Shown here in pieces: positions 1 through 9,509 of a stretch of DNA of 64,000 nucleotides. The stretch's first letter is position 1. Each line of letters starts with the position of its first letter. Below the pieces are notes generated by a model that worked only from the letters and a program-made list of their open reading frames with translations, was not told the origin of the DNA and did not search any database. This DNA comes from CAIVAT01 sp049317265 (lineage in GTDB: Bacteria > Bacteroidota > Bacteroidia > Bacteroidales > FEN-979), in assembly GCA_049317265.1 (NCBI GenBank), contig JBMOIP010000002.1:221300-285299 (forward strand), written 5' to 3'. A program made the translations under genes and the position numbers.

Positions 1-3000
1 ACAACAACCCTGAATGTGCCGGTGTTATACCCCAACCTTCCTATTTCAGGCCCAAATCCTCTTTGTGTTGGTTCTGCAGGCAGCTTTTTCCTTCCTTCCA
101 TGCCAGGTACTTATTATCAGTGGACTACCACAGCGCCTGGCGGCTCCTATACTTTTAACGATGATGACCGGAATGTCGCCAATGTAAACATGACGTTTAA
201 TACTCCCGGATCCTTTACAATCCAGTGTAATTACAACAATCCGCTGGCTGGTTGCAGCGGGACAAGTTCATTCACGGTGAATGTCCTTCCGATTTACTCG
301 ATCTACGGATCTGAAAAAGTTTGCCAGGGTTCTACGGAGACCTATTCCGGCAGTGGCTCAGCTACATGGACGGTTACAGGACCTGGTGGAGTGATCATCG
401 CACCGGTCATTGGCAACCCGACGAATATTACCTTCAATGTTCCGGGCACCTATACCATTACAGCAACTCCGCCACCCGGTGGTTACTGCAATCTGAATGC
501 GATTAAAATCGTCAAAGTGGTTGCCATCCCGATCCTCGGCCCCATTGTTGGACCTACCCTCGTATGTCCTGGTAAAAATTTAACATATACCATCACTTCA
601 AACCTGGCAGGTAATCCGTTTACCTGGTCTGTTCTACCCGGAGGCACCGGTACAGTTCAAACACAATTCGGAACCGACCGTTTTACCGCGATCATAAAAC
701 TTAATGGAGCAGGTCCATGGACGATCAGCGTGATTCAGCAGGTGGAGATCAGTCCTGGAGTTTTCTGCACATCGGTGCCACAAACTCTTCCTGTATTCAA
801 ATACGGGCCACCAGTGATCACCCCTGCAGGCCCCCTCAATGTGTGTGTTGATGCCACCACTTCATTCACGGCAACGGGACCATTGCCAATTCAATGGACA
901 GTTACTCCACCTAACAGGGGATCCATCCTTAACGGTCAGGGAACCAATGGTGTAACGATCCGCTGGCACGGACCTCCTACAGGAGCAGTTGTTACGGCGT
1001 CTCATTGTGGTGGAAGCAGCTCGGTTTCAGTAAATATTCTTAATCCTCCGGCAACACCCGTCATTACCCCAAGTGGACCACTGACTTATTGCTTGCCGTC
1101 TTTCCCTCCGGTTGCTTTTTCGTTTAGTGTTCCGGCAGTTTATGCCTCGTATCAATGGTATGGACCAGGGATGACCCTGATTCCGGGCGCGACCAATCCA
1201 ACCTTTACACCCGGGCCAGCCGCATTTAACCCACCGATAGGAGGCTCATTTGTCTTCACAGTGGTTGTTTCGAATGGGATTTGTACTGCTTCCTCAAACA
1301 TTCAGGTTTTAATTGGTACCTGCGGGGGAGGAGGTGGAACACCGCCTAACCCGATTAACTGTGCCATCGACTTTACAATAAATCCGAATCCTGTCTGCGA
1401 AGGCCAGCCGGCAACATTTACTGCAACACAGGTATTACCAAATATTACAGATCCGGGGTTCAGCTACCAGTGGGCATTCGGCGATGGTTCCACCTCATTC
1501 ACATCGCCAACACAGCACACATACCTGGCTGCTGGTTTATACAATGTTACACTAACTGCCACTCTTGGAACCTGTGTAACAACCAAGGTCCACCAGATCA
1601 CGGTCCGGCCTACACCAAACCCGGTGATAACGGCATCGGATACGATGTACTGTCCGGGAGGTTTTATAACACTCACTACTTTACCTGTGGTCCCTGCATA
1701 CCCCACATTCCAGTGGTATAAAAATGGTGCGTCCATAGCAGGTGCCACCAGCAGCACTTATAATGTGTATCAGTATGGTGATTACCATGTAGAGGTTTCA
1801 AACAGTTTTGGATGTACAAATTCTTCGAACAGCATATTTATTTACGAGAAAGCTACCCCTGTCGCCAGAATTACCGGTGATGGATTGGTATGCTCCTCAC
1901 CAGGGGGCACTGCAACTTTCCAGCTGTCATCTTTCTATGATCCCAATTATACTTATTCATGGTCGAGCAATCCGGCGGGTGCAACATTCAGCCCAAACAA
2001 CAGCAATGCTGCGTATATCACAACGGCCAGTATAACCCTGCCACTTGTTTTACCTTATACAGCCAGCTTTATTGTGAAAGTTACCGATGTGACAACAAAC
2101 TGCGAGAATTTCGATACACTTTGTATTACCTTCTATGAAACACCACAGTTGAGTTTTGCTTTCTACAGTGGTTGCGAAGGGGTGCCGGTAACTTTAAGTC
2201 CGACCTTCCCACCGGCAAATCCCGGCTTATACCATTACCAGTGGAGCAACGGGAAGACTACCCCCACAATCACCGTTTCTCAACCAGGGAATTATGGTCT
2301 GACCATTACCAATAAGGTGTCAGGTTGTTCCGCAACGGCATTTGCCGCCATGATCCACCCGTTACCGGATTTAAGTTTATTCCCCCGCGGATGTGATACG
2401 ATTTGTGATACAGCCGTTTTCCACCTGTATATTCCTTTGCCGCTCAATGCTCTGCCACCTTTCAATACATATGCAGCTGCCTACCCGGTGATCAAATGGT
2501 TTGACAATGGAAATTATGCTACGCCCATCGGGATCGGACAAACACTTAACTTCAGCACCTTGGTACTTGGAAACCATCAGATTTCGGTTGTGGTGGGTAC
2601 AGTATTTGGTTGCACCGATACTGCGGGTGTATTTTGTCTGAATGTCAAACATTGTGTTCCATTTACCGGGCTTGATTTTGGGGATGCACCAGATAATGCG
2701 GCAGGTGGTTATAATTATCAGACATTGCTTCCTAACGGCGCCCGTCACACCATTGTTCCAGGAGTATATTTAGGATCTAAGGTTGATGCCGAGCCCAATG
2801 GACAGCCAAGCATTGGCGCCGATTGTGATGATAACGACTGCTTGTATGCAGCACTCGGAGACGATGAAGATGGCGTAATAATTCCTGCTGTTGTTGAAAT
2901 TGGCAGTACCGTCAACATTACGGTGTTTGCTTCGGTACCGGGATACCTTGATACCTGGATTGATTACAACATCAACGGAAACTGGACTGGCCCGGGTGAG

Positions 3001-4845
3001 CATGTATTCAACACTCAATTTGTTAACACAGCTGCCAACTTCCTGTCATTTGTTGTACCTGCAACGGCTTCTGTCGGTCAGTCGTATGCAAGGTTCAGGT
3101 TCAGAACAATTCAATCTGCGATCACGTTCAATGGACTGGTCAGCGATGGTGAAGTTGAAGATTACCCTGTATATATCAACGATTGCTCGGAAGGCAATGA
3201 ACTTGATTTTGGCGATGCCCCTGACAGTCCGCTGATTGGATTCAATTATCCTACACTGCTCGCCAGCAATGGCGCCCGCCATGCCAAATATACCAACATC
3301 CGTCTCGGTGCATTGATTGATGCTGAAATCAATGGCCAGCCCAATATGACATCGTTGGGTGATGACCTTGCCATCAGCGATGACGAGGATGGAGTACAGT
3401 TTATTGGTAAAATGTACGTGGGCAGACCTGCAAACATTCAGGTAACTGCTTCCGTACCCGGGTTCCTGAATGCATGGATGGATTATAACCATGATGGTGA
3501 CTGGGCTGATGCAGGAGAAAAGATCTTCACAAACCAGCCATTGGTTGCGGGGATAAACAACCTTACATTTACGATTCCTACTACCGCCACCCAGGGGAAA
3601 ATCTATTCAAGATTCAGGTTCAACACCATTGGCGGGTTGAACTATTTCGGACTGGCGATGAATGGCGAAGTTGAAGATTACCAGGTGCATGCCTGTCCTT
3701 ACTGGTGGCCTGTACATACCAATTACAAGCACTACATCACCATTCCTCATGACCTTGCCAATCTCTATGCCGGCGATGTTCTTGGAGTATTCTACCATGA
3801 TGCAACGGGTGCACTTGTTTGCGGCGGGCTCTCAGAGTTCAATGGATCTGACGACCAGGTTATGATCGTTTATGGTGATAATCCTGCCACAAATGTCAAA
3901 GACGGTTTTGTGGTTGGTGAACCCATTATATGGAAATTGTGTTCTATCGTTAAAGGTGATGCTAATCCTGTGGATGTTATTTATGATTTCACCTATCCAA
4001 ATTCCAGCGGAGTGTATGCACAAAACGGTATATCGGCACTTACTGATATCATCGGACTGCATGTAACTGCCAGCGCAACACCGGCAACGATCTGCAGCGG
4101 GAATCCTGTTCAGCTTCATGCCGATGTTGGCGGGGCTTCGGGTATTTCATATACCTGGACCTCTTTGCCAGCGGGATTTGTGGCAGATGTTCAAAATCCT
4201 GTTGCTTATCCAACCGCCAATACCAGCTATCTTGTTGATGCTTTTGACGGAGTCTTCCATGCCACTGCCAGCGTACCGGTCACCGTTACACAGGTCAGTC
4301 CCCTGGTTGAGATTCTGCCTTTGAACAACATCGGCATACCAGCCGGTCAAAGCAACTGCTATAATGCAACCCTTACGATCACTACTGCAGCGAACGGACC
4401 TTTCATTGTTGAGAGTGGCGGAGCGGCATCTTTGATTGCAGGACAGAAAATCAGGCTGCTTCCCGGGACAAAGGGTAACAGCGGCTCTTACCTGCATGCA
4501 TCCATCACAACCACAGGAGCTTATTGCTGCAGCAGTGTTCCTGCAGCACCTTCGGGTATGATTGTTGAATCAACAGGTAGCCAGGTTGTTGCCGATAAAC
4601 CATCATTCAAGGTTTATCCCAACCCGACAACCGGCACTTTTACACTTGAACTCAATGGTGTTGCTGAGTCTTCCAAAGTTTCAGTTGAGATTTACGGGAT
4701 CCTTGGGGATAAAATCCTTAAAAAGGAGATGAACGGGTTTAAACAACAGCTCTTTGACCTGTCGGGCAGAGTACATGGCGTTTACCTGATCAGGGTGATG
4801 AACAACGGCAGTGAAATGGGGATGACAAAGATCATTAAGCAATAA
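1..4845 (+). CDS. Giant T9SS-exported Ig/PKD-GEVED surface protein (5' partial)
   Basis: The reading frame is open to the left edge (codons 1-15 encode TTTLN), so the true start is outside; the first in-frame start-like codon is GTG at 16. About 1610 residues are visible. Repeated Ig/PKD-like beta modules rich in Pro, Thr and paired Cys fill residues 1-870. One clear PKD domain (FGDGS, HTY) lies near residues 450-530 after a Gly-rich linker. Two GEVED domains follow at about 884-1054 and 1063-1222, each starting LDFGDAPD and ending in DGEVEDY/NGEVEDY. The last ~75 residues (VYPNPTTGTF onward) are a type A T9SS sorting domain. It is inferred to be a secreted or cell-surface adhesin-like protein moved across the outer membrane by the Por system and anchored there. 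The ligand is unknown. Confidence 0.93.
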   Translation, partial: TTTLNVPVLYPNLPISGPNPLCVGSAGSFFLPSMPGTYYQWTTTAPGGSYTFNDDDRNVANVNMTFNTPGSFTIQCNYNNPLAGCSGTSSFTVNVLPIYSIYGSEKVCQGSTETYSGSGSATWTVTGPGGVIIAPVIGNPTNITFNVPGTYTITATPPPGGYCNLNAIKIVKVVAIPILGPIVGPTLVCPGKNLTYTITSNLAGNPFTWSVLPGGTGTVQTQFGTDRFTAIIKLNGAGPWTISVIQQVEISPGVFCTSVPQTLPVFKYGPPVITPAGPLNVCVDATTSFTATGPLPIQWTVTPPNRGSILNGQGTNGVTIRWHGPPTGAVVTASHCGGSSSVSVNILNPPATPVITPSGPLTYCLPSFPPVAFSFSVPAVYASYQWYGPGMTLIPGATNPTFTPGPAAFNPPIGGSFVFTVVVSNGICTASSNIQVLIGTCGGGGGTPPNPINCAIDFTINPNPVCEGQPATFTATQVLPNITDPGFSYQWAFGDGSTSFTSPTQHTYLAAGLYNVTLTATLGTCVTTKVHQITVRPTPNPVITASDTMYCPGGFITLTTLPVVPAYPTFQWYKNGASIAGATSSTYNVYQYGDYHVEVSNSFGCTNSSNSIFIYEKATPVARITGDGLVCSSPGGTATFQLSSFYDPNYTYSWSSNPAGATFSPNNSNAAYITTASITLPLVLPYTASFIVKVTDVTTNCENFDTLCITFYETPQLSFAFYSGCEGVPVTLSPTFPPANPGLYHYQWSNGKTTPTITVSQPGNYGLTITNKVSGCSATAFAAMIHPLPDLSLFPRGCDTICDTAVFHLYIPLPLNALPPFNTYAAAYPVIKWFDNGNYATPIGIGQTLNFSTLVLGNHQISVVVGTVFGCTDTAGVFCLNVKHCVPFTGLDFGDAPDNAAGGYNYQTLLPNGARHTIVPGVYLGSKVDAEPNGQPSIGADCDDNDCLYAALGDDEDGVIIPAVVEIGSTVNITVFASVPGYLDTWIDYNINGNWTGPGEHVFNTQFVNTAANFLSFVVPATASVGQSYARFRFRTIQSAITFNGLVSDGEVEDYPVYINDCSEGNELDFGDAPDSPLIGFNYPTLLASNGARHAKYTNIRLGALIDAEINGQPNMTSLGDDLAISDDEDGVQFIGKMYVGRPANIQVTASVPGFLNAWMDYNHDGDWADAGEKIFTNQPLVAGINNLTFTIPTTATQGKIYSRFRFNTIGGLNYFGLAMNGEVEDYQVHACPYWWPVHTNYKHYITIPHDLANLYAGDVLGVFYHDATGALVCGGLSEFNGSDDQVMIVYGDNPATNVKDGFVVGEPIIWKLCSIVKGDANPVDVIYDFTYPNSSGVYAQNGISALTDIIGLHVTASATPATICSGNPVQLHADVGGASGISYTWTSLPAGFVADVQNPVAYPTANTSYLVDAFDGVFHATASVPVTVTQVSPLVEILPLNNIGIPAGQSNCYNATLTITTAANGPFIVESGGAASLIAGQKIRLLPGTKGNSGSYLHASITTTGAYCCSSVPAAPSGMIVESTGSQVVADKPSFKVYPNPTTGTFTLELNGVAESSKVSVEIYGILGDKILKKEMNGFKQQLFDLSGRVHGVYLIRVMNNGSEMGMTKIIKQ

Positions 4846-4881
4846 TTAATAAACCAGACGATTAGTCGTCTCACAGAGAGC

Positions 4882-4949
4882 ACCCTGTCACTCATCCGTA
4901 AACCGTCCTGAAAAGGATGAATGTTTCCGGGCGGGTGACAGGGTTTTTT
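4882..4949 (+). terminator. Hairpin terminator after the GEVED protein
   Basis: A 10-bp perfect stem (ACCCTGTCAC at 4882-4891 with GTGACAGGGT at 4935-4944) is followed immediately by six T residues (4944-4949). The loop contains a nested stem, TCATCC/GGATGA. The T run touches the TAA stop of the convergent archaemetzincin gene. No matching T run lies on the other strand, so it should act mainly on rightward transcripts. Confidence 0.8.
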
Positions 4950-5478
4950 ACAGGTTCAAGGTACTCCGGCAAGAATGACAAAAATGGTGTTCTTTTTGGT
5001 CAATATCTTCCACATAGGTACTTGATCTCATCACACAGGTTGAATTTTTGCAGTGAATGAGTCCAAAAGAGTGGCCCAGTTCATGAACCACCTCTTTTTT
5101 AAAGCGTGTTAGTAGCAACTGATCATCAGTCTCCATCCCGTAGCCACTGTTATGCAGCCGGTACAAGGATGCAATCCCTGTTCGTCCGCCAAGAAATGCC
5201 TGACCGAAAATATAGGTCAATATGGGAATAAAAAGGTCGACATTGAATAATCCGAGGGTTTTGCAGGATTCAGCAGAAGGTAATGAATCAACGAATTTCA
5301 GCAGGCCATTTCCATTATACTGCCGTCTTGCCGGATCATAGTATTCACTCAGGTCGATATGACCCTCTTTCAGGTTCAGCGGGCAATGGAATTCCTGTTC
5401 GACAGACTCTGCAATCAGGTCAAGAAACCCCTTTTCGAAAAACCCGTAGGATACCAACGTGATGCTTGGCAGGTTCAT
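4948..5478 (-). CDS. Archaemetzincin-family zinc metalloprotease
   Basis: This 176-residue protein carries the full archaemetzincin signature: H132-E-L-G-H136 with the third ligand H142 (HExxHxxGxxH), directly followed by the family's structural zinc site C143, C148, M150, C167 and C170 (CxxC near the C-terminus). Family members are cytosolic proteases of unknown physiological substrate; no signal peptide is seen here. Its ATG overlaps the TGA of the upstream sigma54 regulator by one base, so it is translationally coupled to a signalling gene and is the last gene of the redox-sensing block. Length fits prokaryotic AmzA proteins (about 170-190 aa). The fold is certain from the motif; the role is open. 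Confidence 0.93.
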   Translation of the reverse strand: MNLPSITLVSYGFFEKGFLDLIAESVEQEFHCPLNLKEGHIDLSEYYDPARRQYNGNGLLKFVDSLPSAESCKTLGLFNVDLFIPILTYIFGQAFLGGRTGIASLYRLHNSGYGMETDDQLLLTRFKKEVVHELGHSFGLIHCKNSTCVMRSSTYVEDIDQKEHHFCHSCRSTLNL

Positions 5479-6830
5479 CAGGCATTATGATTGGTTGAGG
5501 GTTTCAGCTCATATTTCTTTATTTTATTATAGAGGGTTACACGGTCCACTTTCAAGGCTTTGGCGGTCCGGGAGATGTTCCATTCATATTTTAGGAGAAT
5601 CTGAAGGATGAATGCTTTTTCAAAATCATCCAGGCTTTCAACTGAACTGTTCACGATTGTTTTTCCCAAAGGCAGGTCCTTCAAATGGATCTTTTTTCCG
5701 TCGCCAACCACAATGGCACGTTCGATCATGTTCTCCAGTTCGCGGATATTCCCCGGAAATTCAAAGTCCTGCAAACGCCGGAGTGCCCCTGCATCGATGG
5801 TTATGGGAGGTTTATTCATCGACAGGCAGTATTTCCTGATAAAATAGTCAACCAGCAGGGGAATATCAGTTTTACGTTCCCGTAACGGCGGAATCTGGAT
5901 ATTAACAACATTCAGCCTGTAGAAAAGGTCCTCCCTGAAGGCGCCGTTTTCAACCATCCCCTTCAAATCCTTGTTGGTTGCACAAATTACCCTGAAATCT
6001 GAGCTGATCTCCTTATTTCCGCCAACCCTGATGAATGATTTGGTTTCGAGCACCCGCAATAGTTCTACCTGCATTTTATTCGATATGGTAGCTATTTCAT
6101 CCAGGAAGATCGATCCGCTGTCGGCCATTTCAAATCGACCTTTGCGGTTATACATTGCGCCGGTGAAGGCACCTTTTTCGTGGCCAAACAGTTCGCTTTC
6201 CAGTAAACTTTCCGTCAAAGCGCCGCAATGAACACTGACAAATGGGAAAAATTTACGTGAAGAGTTTGCATGAATAGCCCTGGCAACCAACTCTTTACCG
6301 GTGCCACTCTCCCCCGTGATGATGACCGAGGAATTGGTCTGGGCAACACTCTCAACCTCCCTGAGTACCCCTTTCATGGCCTCGCTGGTACCGATCAGAT
6401 CTTCAACACTCTCCAGCGAGATCACTTTGGTCTTTAACGATTCATTCTCCTCTGACAGCGAGATTTGCTTGGTAGCATTGCGGATCAGGTGGGTCAGGTC
6501 GTCGGGGTCGAATGGTTTTGTGATGTAGTCAAATGCACCGTCTTTCAGCGCTTTAACAGCAGTATCCACCGTTGCAAAGGCAGTCATGATAATTACAATT
6601 GATTCACTGTTATGGGCTTTTATCCTGCGAAGCATCTCCAGTCCGTCCATTCCCGGCATCTTAATATCAGCCAGTATAATGTCGAACCGGCCGGATTCAA
6701 GGATGGTCAGTGCCTTTTTTGCATTTTCAGCGCATTCAACGCGGTATCCGTCTTCAATAAACCAGCTGTAAAGTGATTCCCTGACTGATTCCTCATCGTC
6801 GACGATTAATATCGAAATTTTCTTTGCCAT
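5478..6830 (-). CDS. NtrC/AtoC-type sigma54-dependent response regulator
   Basis: Standard three-domain architecture in 450 residues. A receiver has acidic pocket DD at 11-12, phospho-acceptor D55, T83 and K105. An AAA+ domain has Walker A GESGTGK (173-179), the sigma54-contacting loop GAFTGA (220-225) and Walker B IFLDE. A Fis-type helix-turn-helix lies at about 410-440. It should activate RNA polymerase-sigma54 when phosphorylated, presumably by the histidine kinase encoded 48 nt upstream. A sigma54-like promoter with three inverted repeats lies in front of the first gene of the block (13395-13576), which makes that operon the obvious target. Length is normal and all key residues are intact. 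Confidence 0.96.
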   Translation of the reverse strand: MAKKISILIVDDEESVRESLYSWFIEDGYRVECAENAKKALTILESGRFDIILADIKMPGMDGLEMLRRIKAHNSESIVIIMTAFATVDTAVKALKDGAFDYITKPFDPDDLTHLIRNATKQISLSEENESLKTKVISLESVEDLIGTSEAMKGVLREVESVAQTNSSVIITGESGTGKELVARAIHANSSRKFFPFVSVHCGALTESLLESELFGHEKGAFTGAMYNRKGRFEMADSGSIFLDEIATISNKMQVELLRVLETKSFIRVGGNKEISSDFRVICATNKDLKGMVENGAFREDLFYRLNVVNIQIPPLRERKTDIPLLVDYFIRKYCLSMNKPPITIDAGALRRLQDFEFPGNIRELENMIERAIVVGDGKKIHLKDLPLGKTIVNSSVESLDDFEKAFILQILLKYEWNISRTAKALKVDRVTLYNKIKKYELKPSTNHNA

Positions 6831-6878
6831 TTTTTACCGGGTTAGCTTTGAATAGAATGCATTTTTATAAATATAGTT

Positions 6879-8546
6879 TTACCCTTTGATCACCGGGATT
6901 GTTACGACCAGTGTAGTTCCCAGGCCAAGTTCTGATTTTACCTGGATTTTCCCTTTATGGTTCTGAATAATTCCGTGAACGATGGCCAGTCCCAGCCCGA
7001 TTCCACTGGCATCCTGCTTGGTGGAAAAGAAGGGTTCGAATATATGTGGAATGTCTTCAGGAGCGATTCCCAAGCCATTGTCGGATATTTCGAAACAGAT
7101 TGATTCATCATCCGGGTTCCTGGTTTTCATTAAAATCTCCCCGTTATCCCTGGCAGCTTCAGAAGCATTTACCAGCATGGCCATGCAAGCTTGTTTGATC
7201 TGATTCGGACTGCAATATATAAGATCGGTTTTCGCCGAAAAATCAGAAACGAAGATGATGTTGGCAATTTTCATCGGATGGGCCATTAATTCAAAGGTGT
7301 CCTGAAGAATTTCATGAAGATGTTTCGGTTCAAAGTCATCATGGTCTTTCCTTGAAAAATCGAGCAGCCCTTTTACGATATCCCCGCATCTCTTGGTTTC
7401 ATTCTCAATCATTTTGAGATGTTTAAGCATTGAATCCCTCTTTGTATCATTTAGCTCAGGATTACTTAATTGCTTATACAACAACTTGGTGTAAATCAGA
7501 ATTCCAGACAGGGGGTTATTTATTTCATGGGCCACGGAGGAGGAGAGTTTTCCCAACGAAGCCAGGCGCTCAATATGCATCAATTCATTTTGTGCGGCGC
7601 CTAACTCTTCCGACTTCTTTTGAACTTTATATTCAAGCTGTTGCGACCAGTTCTCAAGTTCATCGTTGGCTGCCTGCAAGTTGTCGAGCATGTCGTTGAA
7701 GGCAAGAGAAACCATGCGCATGTCATCCAACTGGTTGGGCTTGAGTTCAACACGGGTGGTTTTATCTCCGTTGGCAACGGCAATACTTACCTTGATCAAG
7801 GCATTCAACGGATCCTTGATCCTTTTCCTGGTAAAAAAGATAAGTACTGAAAAGAGAATCAGTGTGATGAAAATGGCCAGCAGGAAAAATTCCACAGATG
7901 ACTTTTTTACAGCAGCGTCCAGGTCGTGCAGGGGAATTTTAATGACAAGGGATCCAAGCATGATGTCGGTAGCCTTGTGTGCATGACAGGCATTGATATA
8001 GCAGGATTTTTCATTGAGGATCGGGGTCCGCAGTAAGAGATGCCGGCTTTGATTGTCGTTCTGAACCATCTTGCAATCACTTTCAACATCCACAATTTTG
8101 TACTCCTTCTCTTTGCCGGGGAACATCGATTTGATGCTTTCATGACAGCTGATGCAATTCGGGTTGCTATGACTGTTGTTTGTATCTGAGTCGATGGATG
8201 AATAAACCAGTTCATCGTCGCTGTCGTACATGTTCACCTCATCTATCCCGGGAAGTGTGTTGATAACATCCAGCGTATTCTGTAGTGACCCTTTATCGTT
8301 TTCCAGCATCGAATGATACAACGCTCCCTCCACGATGGAACCGATATTGTTCCCGTTCTGGCGGATGACAGTATTCAGATATTCCTCATTTACCGATTTG
8401 AAAATGAGGCTGAAAGAAACAAAGAGAAATATTGAAAGGGCAGTTATGATGAATACGACCCGGCCATAAATTGTTGACCGGAATTTAACATACTTATTAA
8501 AAATGGCAGTTCCTTTTCTGTTGTTATGCTTTTTCGGGAAAAACAT
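6879..8546 (-). CDS. Membrane histidine kinase with periplasmic c-type haem motifs
   Basis: 555 residues. The order is TM1 (about 30-50), a periplasmic region of roughly 165 residues, TM2 (about 218-238), HAMP (240-292), coiled coil, HisKA with phospho-acceptor H340 (VAHEINNP) and an HATPase domain with N, G1 (DNGLGI) and G2 (GIGLGLA) boxes. The periplasmic region contains CISCH (131-135), a canonical CxxCH haem c attachment site, and C182-x4-C187-H188, a spaced variant that could bind a second haem. This suggests a sensor of redox state or of a haem ligand. It lies next to the sigma54 regulator that is its likely partner, downstream of respiratory-type Fe-S/NrfD genes. Haem attachment is inferred from motifs only. 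Confidence 0.9.
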   Translation of the reverse strand: MFFPKKHNNRKGTAIFNKYVKFRSTIYGRVVFIITALSIFLFVSFSLIFKSVNEEYLNTVIRQNGNNIGSIVEGALYHSMLENDKGSLQNTLDVINTLPGIDEVNMYDSDDELVYSSIDSDTNNSHSNPNCISCHESIKSMFPGKEKEYKIVDVESDCKMVQNDNQSRHLLLRTPILNEKSCYINACHAHKATDIMLGSLVIKIPLHDLDAAVKKSSVEFFLLAIFITLILFSVLIFFTRKRIKDPLNALIKVSIAVANGDKTTRVELKPNQLDDMRMVSLAFNDMLDNLQAANDELENWSQQLEYKVQKKSEELGAAQNELMHIERLASLGKLSSSVAHEINNPLSGILIYTKLLYKQLSNPELNDTKRDSMLKHLKMIENETKRCGDIVKGLLDFSRKDHDDFEPKHLHEILQDTFELMAHPMKIANIIFVSDFSAKTDLIYCSPNQIKQACMAMLVNASEAARDNGEILMKTRNPDDESICFEISDNGLGIAPEDIPHIFEPFFSTKQDASGIGLGLAIVHGIIQNHKGKIQVKSELGLGTTLVVTIPVIKG

Positions 8547-8762
8547 GGCTTCATATAGTTCGTTGTAGTGATGATTCGTTAATAACCAAGAGGGTATATA
8601 TCACTGCAATATACTAAAAAAAGAGAGGTTGCCGACAATCAGGGCTCAAAGTATTGCAAATTTATTTATATGATATTCAGTTTTTTATATAGTCACTGCC
8701 CCTTTGTTGCCGGTGACATCCTGTTCCTGATGATTTTTCAGATCACTTTGAATAGTTCTGTG
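8547..8762. other. Non-coding gap inside the redox block
   Basis: 216 bases without a plausible gene. On the minus strand TAAATTTG (8664 to 8657) matches the Bacteroidota -7 element TAnnTTTG, but no TTG is found at the proper distance upstream. An imperfect GTCAC/GTGAC inverted repeat lies near 8692-8716. The gap could allow separate transcription of the kinase-regulator pair. Evidence is weak. Confidence 0.25.
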
Positions 8763-9485
8763 TTACACCCGGTAGAGGCATAAAAAATCCTGCTGGAACT
8801 CTTTCCAGATTTCACCGGGTAACGCTGACAGGGTATGGTCACATAGTTCACCACCATCCTGCAAAATCACCATCGATGCTTCGGGAGAGTGGTTTTGCAT
8901 GGTACTGGCAAGGAAATCTTTAAACCGCACCAACTCACTGGCAGACCAAATGGTAGCCTCTTCTGCAAGGTAACAAGACTTCACTTCAGAAATCCAGTTG
9001 GTGGGTTTTATTTTATATACCCACCCATTGCCGTAAGGATCTTCGTTCAGGAGTGCCGGATTGTGCGTCAGCATCTCATTTGCTGTCACAATGGTCCCTG
9101 AAACAGGCGACAACACCTGGAGGGTCTTGCCCTGCTGGTCAATCTCTGTGAGTAAATCTCCTTTGCAAATAACCTCACCCGGGCTCCTTAGACTTGTTAA
9201 TGTTACCTCCCCGGTGATGTGCAGGAGAAGGTCGTCGAGTCCGACTCTGGCGGTGCCCGATTTTTCCATGAAAATCCAGGTATGATTCCTGCTGAAAAAG
9301 AGTCCCTGGGGTATCCTTATAATTTTCGAGGTAAGATTTCCCAATGACTGTTGAACCTGGCGGGTAATTTTCACCTGCCTGTTAAGAATCATGGTAAACG
9401 GGATCAGAATTGCCAGGAATGCAATAATGATAAGATATTCAATGCCTTTTGTGGCAAAAATATCAGAATAACTAAATCCGTCCAT
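8763..9485 (-). CDS. Membrane-anchored GcvH-like (H-protein-like) domain protein
   Basis: 240 residues with one N-terminal membrane helix (about 14-34) followed by a positively charged stretch, which places the rest in the cytoplasm. Residues 58-165 match the glycine-cleavage H protein fold (NHTWIFMEKSG..VGLDD, SPVSGTIVTAN, DPYGNGWVYKIK). In GcvH the lipoyl-lysine sits eight residues before the conserved Pro; here that position is Gly119 and a Lys (K120) is seven before P127, so lipoylation is uncertain. No glycine cleavage genes are nearby; the neighbours are NrfD/HybA-like redox genes. It shares the domain, the topology and the C-terminal extension with the fusion protein at 11669-13357. 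Function within the redox module is unknown; a lipoyl or structural carrier role is inferred. Confidence 0.82.
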   Translation of the reverse strand: MDGFSYSDIFATKGIEYLIIIAFLAILIPFTMILNRQVKITRQVQQSLGNLTSKIIRIPQGLFFSRNHTWIFMEKSGTARVGLDDLLLHITGEVTLTSLRSPGEVICKGDLLTEIDQQGKTLQVLSPVSGTIVTANEMLTHNPALLNEDPYGNGWVYKIKPTNWISEVKSCYLAEEATIWSASELVRFKDFLASTMQNHSPEASMVILQDGGELCDHTLSALPGEIWKEFQQDFLCLYRV

Positions 9486-9509
9486 AATGTTGATTTTTAA
9501 GATTTTACT

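Noticed and set aside
8547..8762. Promoter for the kinase-regulator pair
   Set aside because: Only a -7-like TAAATTTG was found without a -33 element at the right distance; kept as weak remark only.
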